From positions 1 through 17,417 of the forward strand of contig SFZC01000031.1 in assembly GCA_004558955.1 (NCBI GenBank): a stretch of DNA of 17,417 bases, written 5' to 3'. The notes beneath the pieces are model-generated. The model ran no database searches and had not been told where the DNA came from. It saw only the letters and a list, made by a program, of their open reading frames with translations. Shown here piece by piece: positions 11,276 through 17,417 of the stretch. The DNA comes from a bacterium (GTDB lineage: Bacteria > Cyanobacteriota > Vampirovibrionia > Gastranaerophilales > Gastranaerophilaceae). The translations under genes and the position numbers were made by a program. The first letter of the stretch is position 1; each line of letters starts with the position of its first letter.

Positions 11276-13183
11276 ATGGGGCTGTTCGACAAATTCAAAG
11301 AAATTACAAAAAAAGTTTCTGAGGTTGAAACTAATTTATACAATGAAAAACTTGATTATCTTGAAATTTATGAAAGAAATATTGAACTAGAAAAAGAGAT
11401 ATCAGAACGTACAGAAGAGTTGAACAATGCGAACAAAAGAATGTTCACCCTACAACATATTTGGGATATGATGAACTCTTCAACACCGTTGGAAAACGTT
11501 TTAGAAGCCATTGTAAACAGTACTCAGGGTGAACTCGGGTATATGCACTGTGCGATTATCCGAAAATATCAGGATGACTCGGGTGAATTTTTGCGAATTT
11601 TGGCACAATCTAAAGATGGCTTAATTGACCGCTTAAATACAATTATAGGCTCTCCTGCAATTCAGACAAGAAAATTAAATTATTCAACCGACAGTGTTTT
11701 TTATGACACAATGCAACAACGAAAAATTATTCAAACAAAAGCGTTAGATTTGTCTTTGGGTTCTGTTCTTCCTGATTTACCAAAAGAAGTTGTGGAAAAA
11801 GTTTTGACAAATCAACCCGTAAAATCCGTTATCGTAATTCCTTTAATTTCGCAAAACAATGAATTTGGTTGGTTTTGTGTCTTTTCATCTCGAGAAGAAT
11901 TGGCACCTGCCGAAACCGATTTTTTAGGCTTGTTTGCAAAACAAATTGAAATGGCAATTACGATTGCAGACTTGTTTCAAGCGGTTAGAGAACAGGCAGT
12001 GACGGATGCTTTGACAGGTTTGTATAACAGAAGATATTTTGAAGAAGCACTTGAAAAAGAGTTACAACGTGCAAAACGTCAAAATCAACCTTTCTCAATT
12101 ATCGGTATTGATTTGGACTTTTTGAAAAAGATAAACGACACATACGGACATAATTTTGGGGATTTGGCGATAAAAACCATTGCCGATGTCTTGAAAGCAA
12201 ATGCTCGTTCTGTCGATGTTCCCGCTCGTATTGGTGGGGAAGAATTTAACGTATTACTTCCGGGGATTTCGTCTGAAGGTGCAATGGTTGCGGCGGAAAG
12301 AATCAGAAAATCCATTGAGGCTGCCGAAATTGATACAATTGGACATATTACGGGTAGTTTAGGGGTTGCGACTTATCCTGACCACAGTGAAAATCTTGAC
12401 GAGTTGTTGGAACTTACCGACCACGCTATGTATTCTTCAAAAAGAAACGGACGTAATCAGGTTACTTTGGCTCAGCCTGTTTCTGAAACTTATTGGCAAG
12501 AAATTGCGGTTAATACTTTCTTGGATATTTTGTCTAAAAACAGAATACCTAAATTAAAGGATTTGTCTAAAGAATTGTGTTCAAAACTTCAGGCGAAATC
12601 TGATAAGGACGAAATTTCAAAAGATGCACTTTATACCGTTGCAGATACTTTGACAACAATTTACAACCCTATGAATACTCCCGGAGTATCTAAAAATAAG
12701 GTTTTGTGTGCGGTTACTTTGGCAAAAAGATTTGATTTGTCAAAAGAAGAAATTGACAACTTGAGGGTGGCAATGCTTCTTTATGATATAGGTAATTTGA
12801 TGTTACCGGAAGATATTTTGCAAAAGGCTACTCCGTTGACGGCAGAAGAAAGAGAAAAAATTAAAAATCACCCTGTGATTGCGGCAAGAGAGATTTTGAA
12901 ACCGATTTCTTATGTTCAGGATATTATTCCTATAATCGAACACCACCACGAAAATTGGGACGGTTCGGGATATCCTAACAAATGCCAGAAAGATGAAATT
13001 CCGTTAACTTCTCAAATTATACTTATTATTGATGAGTATTTTGCTTTGATTGAGCAACGACCATACAGAGCAAAACTTTCAAGTCAAGATGCTTTGAATA
13101 TCATCAAGGCTGATGCGGGTAAAAAATTGAATAAAAATTTGGTCGAAGAATTTATCTCCCTGATTGAACATGATATAGTTTAG
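11276..13183 (+). CDS. GAF-GGDEF-(degenerate) HD-GYP signalling protein
   Basis: A 635-residue cytoplasmic protein with no membrane helix. A coiled coil (about 15-60) precedes a GAF-like sensor domain (about 65-232), then GGDEF (about 240-400) and an HD-GYP-type domain (about 405-635). The diguanylate cyclase site looks competent: DALTGLYNRRYF (244-255), D279/D281 in GIDLDFLKKINDTYGH, and GGEEF at 320-324. An intact RxxD inhibitory site (R311-S-V-D314) sits five residues ahead. The phosphodiesterase half has H532, HHH (556-558), GYP (565-567) and D586, but the eponymous HD is Y503-D504 and the K of HDIGK is N507, so c-di-GMP hydrolysis is doubtful. It probably makes c-di-GMP, with the tail a regulatory or binding module. 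thiL follows after five bases. Confidence 0.92.
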   Translation: MGLFDKFKEITKKVSEVETNLYNEKLDYLEIYERNIELEKEISERTEELNNANKRMFTLQHIWDMMNSSTPLENVLEAIVNSTQGELGYMHCAIIRKYQDDSGEFLRILAQSKDGLIDRLNTIIGSPAIQTRKLNYSTDSVFYDTMQQRKIIQTKALDLSLGSVLPDLPKEVVEKVLTNQPVKSVIVIPLISQNNEFGWFCVFSSREELAPAETDFLGLFAKQIEMAITIADLFQAVREQAVTDALTGLYNRRYFEEALEKELQRAKRQNQPFSIIGIDLDFLKKINDTYGHNFGDLAIKTIADVLKANARSVDVPARIGGEEFNVLLPGISSEGAMVAAERIRKSIEAAEIDTIGHITGSLGVATYPDHSENLDELLELTDHAMYSSKRNGRNQVTLAQPVSETYWQEIAVNTFLDILSKNRIPKLKDLSKELCSKLQAKSDKDEISKDALYTVADTLTTIYNPMNTPGVSKNKVLCAVTLAKRFDLSKEEIDNLRVAMLLYDIGNLMLPEDILQKATPLTAEEREKIKNHPVIAAREILKPISYVQDIIPIIEHHHENWDGSGYPNKCQKDEIPLTSQIILIIDEYFALIEQRPYRAKLSSQDALNIIKADAGKKLNKNLVEEFISLIEHDIV

Positions 13184-13188
13184 ATGTA

Positions 13189-14094
13189 ATGAAAGAAAAA
13201 GATTTTATAAACATAATAAAAAATACTCTAAATTCAAAATATATCGGTGATGATTGTGCAAATTTGACGGATTTGGGAATTGTTGTTACTCAAGACAGTT
13301 TGGTTGAAGATGTCCATTTTTCGTTAAAATATTTTACACCGTATCAGTTGGGGTTTAAGTCAGTTATCGTCAATGTTTCAGATGTTGTAGCAAGCGGTGC
13401 CGAACCTAAATATTTGACGATTTCTTTGTCTTTGCCAAATAATATTGAAGAAAAATTTGTCGAAGAATTTTATAAAGGCTGTAAAGCGGCTTGTGGTTAT
13501 GAGGTTGAAATTGTCGGCGGTGATATAACAGGTTCAGATAAGATTTTTGTGTCTGTTTGTGCAATAGGAGCTACAAAAAATCACAAAATTTCCTCACGAA
13601 AAAATGCAAAAGTCGGGTATAAAGTCGTTATTGCAGGCGAACACGGAAGCAGTGATATAGGATTAAAATTGTTACAAAAAGGTGAATTTTCACCGAAAGA
13701 ACTTGTTGATAAACACTTAATGCCAAATGCCCAAGTTGAATTTGGCAGGCTTGTCGGTGAGAATGTCAAAGAGGATTATGCAATGATGGACACTTCAGAC
13801 GGACTTATGGACGCTTTGTCAGTAATTGCAAAGGAAAGCGGAGTTTTGTTAGAGGTGGATTTTGATAAATTTTTGCATAATTCTTTGATTGAAAATTATG
13901 AAAATTGGCAAAATTCTGTTCTTTTTGGCGGGGAAGATTACGGAATAATTGCGGCAATTCCCGAAAAATATAATTTCGGAACAAAAATTGGTACCGTGAA
14001 AATCGGTGAAGGCGTGGATTTACATTATAATAATAAAATTGTGCATTACAGCGAACAAGATGTGGTGCAAAAAGTTTTCAATCATTTTGAGTAA
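13189..14094 (+). CDS. thiL: Thiamine-monophosphate kinase
   Basis: ThiL, 301 residues (family commonly about 320). It phosphorylates thiamine monophosphate with ATP to make thiamine diphosphate, the last step of cofactor synthesis. It belongs to the PurM/SelD-type fold. Motifs in order: IGDDCA (19-24) for Mg-ATP; TQDSLVEDVHF (34-44); VNVSDVVASGAEPKYL (61-76); GGDI (110-113); MDTSDGL (200-206), the metal-binding acidic motif; and FGGEDYGIIAAIP (246-258). The ATG lies five bases after the GGDEF gene's stop without a Shine-Dalgarno, which suggests translational coupling or re-initiation. No other thiamine genes are nearby. Confidence 0.95.
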   Translation: MKEKDFINIIKNTLNSKYIGDDCANLTDLGIVVTQDSLVEDVHFSLKYFTPYQLGFKSVIVNVSDVVASGAEPKYLTISLSLPNNIEEKFVEEFYKGCKAACGYEVEIVGGDITGSDKIFVSVCAIGATKNHKISSRKNAKVGYKVVIAGEHGSSDIGLKLLQKGEFSPKELVDKHLMPNAQVEFGRLVGENVKEDYAMMDTSDGLMDALSVIAKESGVLLEVDFDKFLHNSLIENYENWQNSVLFGGEDYGIIAAIPEKYNFGTKIGTVKIGEGVDLHYNNKIVHYSEQDVVQKVFNHFE

Positions 14095-14120
14095 AGTTTT
14101 AATAATGCTCATCTTCATAA

Positions 14121-14249
14121 ATTTTGAAATTTTTTGGTAATTCTTTTTCAATATTTTCTGGCAATAACAGTTCGGAAACTTATAATGGAATTGCCTGTGC
14201 CGCAAAAGCAATAAAAGACCCGCATTATTTTAAAGATATTGTGAATTAA
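14121..14249 (+). pseudogene. Possible 3' gene remnant
   Basis: Between thiL and foldback copy C an open frame without a start codon reads NSFSIFSGNNSSETYNGI, then ACAAKAIKDPHYFKDIVN before TAA. The amino-acid mix is protein-like and would suit the C-terminal end of a cytoplasmic enzyme, but I cannot name the family. It begins right after a stop codon with no ATG, so if real it is a truncated leftover; chance cannot be excluded. Confidence 0.25.
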
Positions 14250-14262
14250 TAGGGTTAATTTG

Positions 14263-14417
14263 CATAGATTTTTTAAGGTTTCAGAATGACAACCCCTTTG
14301 GTAGGCACACCAAATAGTCATTCTGAACTGACTAGAAAATGAGTTGAGATGAAATCGAAACGTAATTTTCTGTTCCTACTCGGTGATTCAGAATCTTTTC
14401 CATAATAAAAATAAAAC
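14263..14417 (+). repeat. Foldback (MITE-like) element, copy C (left arm shortened)
   Basis: From 14279 to 14417 this matches copy B (9385-9523) base for base in length, with about 15 differences. The loop (CCCTTTGGTAGGCAC) and the right arm ending GATTCAGAATCT are intact. The left arm is reduced to a short piece (AGATT, then GGTTTCAGAATGAC). It lies downstream of thiL. The left boundary is uncertain. The rest of the 14095-14537 spacer holds a possible gene remnant and a terminator-like palindrome. Confidence 0.65.
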
Positions 14418-14462
14418 AAAGTATCAAACCCAAAAAATCTTGTTATACCTTGATATAAAGAG

Positions 14463-14492
14463 ACCCTGAAACCAGTTCAGGGTGACTTTTTT
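14463..14492 (+). terminator. Palindromic terminator between thiL and the ABC-F gene
   Basis: ACCCTGAA-ACCAG-TTCAGGGT is a perfect 8-bp stem with a 5-base loop, followed on the plus strand by GAC and six T residues, a good rho-independent terminator for the GGDEF-thiL unit. Because the ABC-F gene ends convergently at 14538 it may serve both strands, though the minus-strand T-tract is poorer. The stem with flanking GAC resembles the core of the foldback elements (TTCAGAATGAC). Confidence 0.65.
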
Positions 14493-14537
14493 ATTTTATT
14501 GAATTACTTTTAAAATAACGAAATCCTTTATTGCTAC

Positions 14538-16169
14538 TTACTTCTTTCCGTTTTGTTGTTGATAAAGCTGTTTGCGTTTCTTTTGGATTTCGGGATTGGC
14601 AAGATAATCCTCGTACTTCATTTGGTAATTTAAATAGCCGTTCGGGGTAATTTCAATAATTCTGTCCGCAACGGTATTGATGAATTGATAATCTTGCGAA
14701 GTGAACAAAACAGTTCCAGTATAATCAATCAGGGCATTGTTTAGCGAGGTAATTGCTTCTAAATCCAAGTGGTTCGTAGGTTCGTCAAACAAAAGAACGT
14801 TTGCTTCTTCTATCATTGTTTTAGCAAACATACATCTGACCTTTTCACCACCTGACAAAACTTTTACTGATTTTTCGGCATCTTCACCCGAAAATAGCAT
14901 TCGGCCCAAATAACCTCTCAAAAAGCTTATATGTTGGTCTTGAGAATACTGTCCGAGCCATTGGATAAGGTCTTTGTCAGATTCAAAATATTCATTGTTA
15001 TCTTTCGGGCAGTACGAATGCGTTGCAGTAACACCCCATGTTATCGTTCCTTCGTCAGGTTGCATTTTACCTTCCAATATTTCAAACAGTGCAGTCGTTG
15101 CGTTTTGATTGTCTGAAATAAATGCGATTTTTTCACCCTGTCTGACATCAAAAGATAAGGCTTTTATCAATAATTCATTGTTTAAGGTTTTCTTCAAGCT
15201 GTGAACATTCAAGACATCTTTTCCCGGAAGTTTTGAATATTTAAAATAAATGCTCGGGTATTTTCTTGTTGAAGGTTTGATATCTTCAAGAGTTAATTTT
15301 TCAAGCATATTTTTTCTTGAAGTTGCTTGTTTTGCTTTTGAAGCGTTTGCACTAAATCTTGCGATAAATCTTCTAAATTCTTCGGCTTTTTCTTCGATTT
15401 TTTTGTTACGTTCTTCTTTTTGTTTCATAATCAAAGCACTTGCTTGTGTCCAAAAAGAATAGTTACCCGTGTAGAGTTGAATATTTCTAAAATCAATATC
15501 TGCAATGTGGGTACAGATTCTGTCCAAAAATTTTCTGTCGTGCGAAACTACAATGACAGTATTTGGGAAATCAATCAAGAAATCTTCAAGCCAAGTAATT
15601 GTAGCCAAATCCAAGTGGTTTGTAGGTTCATCGAGCAACAAAATATCAGGAGTACCGAAAAGTGCTTGAGCAAGCAATACTCTGACTTTTTCGTTACCTG
15701 TAAGGTCTTTCATCTGAGAATAATGCAAGTCTTGCGATATCCCTAAATCATTAAGTAATGAGGCGGCATCAGATTCTGCTTGCCAACCGCCCATTTCCGC
15801 AAATTCCGTTTCTAAATCCGCAACTCTTAAACCGTCTTCGTCATTGAAGTCAGGCTTCATATATAGAGCGTCTTTTTCTTTCATAACATCATAAAGATGT
15901 TTGTGACCCATAATAACTGTGTCAATAACCGTAAATTCATCAAATTCAAAGTGGTTTTGTTTTAATACGGCAATTCTTTGACCTTTTTTGATGTGAACAT
16001 AACCGCTTGTCGGTTCGAGTTCACCTGACAAAACTTTTAAAAAGGTACTTTTTCCCGCTCCGTTTGCACCGATTAAGCCGTAGCAATTTCCTTGCGAGAA
16101 TTTTATATTAACGTTTTCAAATAGGGGTTCGGTACCGAAACGTACCGTTAAATTTTCTGTAGTAATCAT
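14538..16169 (-). CDS. ybiT: ABC-F family ATPase, YbiT type, with degenerate second domain
   Basis: A soluble 543-residue ABC-F protein with two ABC domains, no membrane segments, and a linker (about 245-300) that would reach toward the ribosomal tRNA sites. The first domain has Walker A GANGAGKST (34-42), an atypical signature LTGNE (156-160), Walker B DILLLDEPTNHLDL (D180, E181) and switch H210. The linker carries FSANASKAKQATSR (272-285), typical of YbiT. The second domain keeps LSGGE (438-442) and D462/E463, but its Walker A position reads SDNQNATT (352-359) without the GK(S/T), and the switch His is Q492 (TSQDY). ATP is therefore probably bound well at one composite site only. TATAAT lies nine bases before the ATG and no Shine-Dalgarno is visible. 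The role is probably translational, not export. Confidence 0.92.
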   Translation of the reverse strand: MITTENLTVRFGTEPLFENVNIKFSQGNCYGLIGANGAGKSTFLKVLSGELEPTSGYVHIKKGQRIAVLKQNHFEFDEFTVIDTVIMGHKHLYDVMKEKDALYMKPDFNDEDGLRVADLETEFAEMGGWQAESDAASLLNDLGISQDLHYSQMKDLTGNEKVRVLLAQALFGTPDILLLDEPTNHLDLATITWLEDFLIDFPNTVIVVSHDRKFLDRICTHIADIDFRNIQLYTGNYSFWTQASALIMKQKEERNKKIEEKAEEFRRFIARFSANASKAKQATSRKNMLEKLTLEDIKPSTRKYPSIYFKYSKLPGKDVLNVHSLKKTLNNELLIKALSFDVRQGEKIAFISDNQNATTALFEILEGKMQPDEGTITWGVTATHSYCPKDNNEYFESDKDLIQWLGQYSQDQHISFLRGYLGRMLFSGEDAEKSVKVLSGGEKVRCMFAKTMIEEANVLLFDEPTNHLDLEAITSLNNALIDYTGTVLFTSQDYQFINTVADRIIEITPNGYLNYQMKYEDYLANPEIQKKRKQLYQQQNGKK

Positions 16170-16178
16170 AATGTTTAG

Positions 16179-16184
16179 ATTATA
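16179..16184 (-). promoter_or_regulatory. -10 box of the ABC-F gene
   Basis: A perfect TATAAT (minus strand, 16184-16179) lies nine bases before the ATG and just past the T-run of the pfp terminator, so the ABC-F gene is a separate unit with a very short leader. A convincing -35 is not seen; TTGCAG, 19 bases further up, is the best candidate. Confidence 0.4.
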
Positions 16185-16187
16185 TCA

Positions 16188-16230
16188 CAAAAAAAGTAAG
16201 ACCCTGCAAGTTTATGCAAGGTCTTACTTT
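16188..16230 (-). terminator. Rho-independent terminator of pfp
   Basis: A perfect 11-bp stem (16193-16203 with 16220-16230) continues inward with TGCA/TGCA. On the minus strand it is followed by seven or more T residues. It lies 17 bases after the pfp stop codon. A strong, clear terminator. Confidence 0.9.
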
Positions 16231-16247
16231 AGTTTATTGTTTTGTGA

Positions 16248-17417
16248 TTAAACAGAAGCTAGAACTTTTCCTCTTTCAAGTTGAAGAGTTACTGTTGTGA
16301 TATCACAAACTGAGCTTGGTCCAAAGTATTGGATAGCACCAGGGAATAAATATCTGTCATTCATTGCCCAGTCTTCTCTGTTTTCTTCTAATTGTTTGAA
16401 TACAGGTCCGTCAAGTTTAACCAAAGCTTTTTGGATAACCGGTTTCATTTCTCCGTGACGTTTTTCCATGTTCATCATCATAGTAAGAGGGATACCGCCT
16501 GCAATCCATTCATCGGCAGGTTGAGTAAGATTTCTTACTGAAGACAAGTAACCGGTCAAACCGAAGTTAATCAAAGCAAATGCGTTGTAACCTAATGAGT
16601 AGCAATAGTCAGCATCAAAGTTTGAAGGGAAAGCACAACGACCTTCATAACCGAAGAAGTGCGATTGTGAAGAGAATTTGCCTGTGAATTTACCTTCTGC
16701 TTTTAGTTTGCTTAATTTTGCAGAAATCATTTCGATTAACAATTTTTCTGTTTCGATTTTTGAAACTTGAACGTTACCGTGTGGGTCTCTGTCTGCAAGT
16801 AATTGAGATTTAATTAATGCAGGTAATGATGCGTAAACTTTTGCATTTTCGCTTGAAAGTTTGCTTTCAACAATGCTGAATTTTTCAGTAGCTGAAGCGT
16901 TAGCAAATGTTGAATCAGATTCAAGATTTGCCATAATATCGTTCAAGTTAGAAATCATAGAACCCATTTCAGGGATAAATTCGATTAAACCTTCAGGAAT
17001 AACTGCGATACCGAAGTTTTTGCCGTTATTAGAACGTTTAACGATAATGTCTGTCATATAATCAATGATTGAAGACAATGACATTTTCTTAGCTTCAACT
17101 TCTTCAGAAATCAAAGTGATGTTTGGTTGAGTTTGAAGAGCTGCTTCTAACGCAACGTGAGATGCACTTCTTCCCATAATTTTGATGAAGTGCCAATATT
17201 TCTTAGCAGAATTAGCATCTCTTTGAATGTTTCCGATAAGTTCGGCATAAGTTTTTGTCGCTGTATCAAAACCGAAAGAAATTTCGATTTGTTCATTTTT
17301 TAAGTCGCCGTCAATAGTTTTAGGGCAACCGATAACTTGAATGTTTGCATTATGAGCAACGAACCATTCAGCTAATAAAGCTGCATTTGTATTAGAATCA
17401 TCACCACCGATGATTAC
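16248..17417 (-). CDS. pfp: PPi-dependent 6-phosphofructokinase (5' end outside window)
   Basis: The last 389 residues of a pyrophosphate:fructose-6-phosphate 1-phosphotransferase, which reversibly phosphorylates fructose 6-phosphate with PPi in glycolysis. The frame is open to the window edge, so the N-terminus is missing; an internal Met at 17177 is not the start, because the upstream residues are family-specific. The fragment opens VIIGGDDSNTNAA: the GGDD motif marks PPi use (ATP enzymes have GGDG). PKTIDGDLKN follows, with the catalytic Asp at fragment residue 36. Then SFGFDTATKTYAELIGNI, HFIKIMGRSASH and GRCAFPSNFDADYCYSLGY, all typical of the long plant/Bacteroides-like PFP group. It ends at a strong terminator. 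Confidence 0.95.
   Translation of the reverse strand, partial: VIIGGDDSNTNAALLAEWFVAHNANIQVIGCPKTIDGDLKNEQIEISFGFDTATKTYAELIGNIQRDANSAKKYWHFIKIMGRSASHVALEAALQTQPNITLISEEVEAKKMSLSSIIDYMTDIIVKRSNNGKNFGIAVIPEGLIEFIPEMGSMISNLNDIMANLESDSTFANASATEKFSIVESKLSSENAKVYASLPALIKSQLLADRDPHGNVQVSKIETEKLLIEMISAKLSKLKAEGKFTGKFSSQSHFFGYEGRCAFPSNFDADYCYSLGYNAFALINFGLTGYLSSVRNLTQPADEWIAGGIPLTMMMNMEKRHGEMKPVIQKALVKLDGPVFKQLEENREDWAMNDRYLFPGAIQYFGPSSVCDITTVTLQLERGKVLASV

Noticed and set aside
14020..14211. 63-codon minus-strand frame at the end of thiL
   Set aside because: It overlaps the thiL C-terminus and has low-complexity composition; no start signals.
15420..15746. 108-codon open frame on the plus strand
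   Set aside because: Antisense to the well-supported ABC-F gene; no family resemblance.
16248..17177. Treating the Met at 17177 as the pfp start
   Set aside because: The frame continues upstream to the window edge with strongly conserved PFP motifs (GGDDSN, TIDGDL), so that Met is internal.

Overview
The window reads as chromosomal DNA of an AT-rich, diderm, flagellated bacterium. The best guess is an uncultured gut lineage related to Candidatus Gastranaerophilales (Melainabacteria, the non-photosynthetic sister group of Cyanobacteria). The main pointers are a pseudopilin with the cleavage-site context A/FTLAEVL and a C-terminus ending DGWRFAPDYPW, which I recall as characteristic of that group; flagellar rod genes; an ADP-heptose-type glycosyltransferase, implying an LPS outer membrane; and a PPi-dependent phosphofructokinase, which suits a fermenter. 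This placement is inference, not proof.

Layout. From about 100 to 7800 every recognised gene is on the minus strand: a small two-helix membrane protein, tRNA-Leu(GAG), a DUF3137 membrane protein, a compact rod operon (flgF-like, flgG-like, flgB, flgC), a spacer with a possible small plus-strand ORF and a foldback element, ilvE, a YkgJ-type Cys-cluster protein and an ArnT-like GT-C glycosyltransferase. Then comes a 460-base AT-rich gap holding six DnaA-box-like 9-mers, a small XRE regulator, and a divergently transcribed pseudopilin. From about 8590 to 14094 genes are on the plus strand: pseudopilin, rsmD, a GT9 heptosyltransferase, a GAF-GGDEF-HD-GYP signalling protein and thiL. The right end returns to the minus strand with a YbiT-type ABC-F ATPase and a truncated pfp.

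How the genes relate. The four rod proteins FlgB/C/F/G form one unit with a DUF3137 protein behind them. The GT39-like enzyme and YkgJ protein are translationally coupled (TAATG), with ilvE just downstream. The GGDEF protein and thiL are nearly abutting. RsmD, GT9 and the GGDEF protein each appear to have their own promoter.

Most interesting: (1) the box array at 7914-8085, sited where gene orientation flips from minus to plus, is a candidate replication origin; (2) three copies of an imperfect foldback (MITE-like) element lie at 4204-4347, 9326-9506 and about 14263-14417; (3) two multidomain proteins have lost catalytic residues in one half: the ABC-F protein in its second ATPase domain, and the GGDEF protein in its HD-GYP domain. 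No CRISPR array, transposase, prophage or obvious defence cassette is visible.
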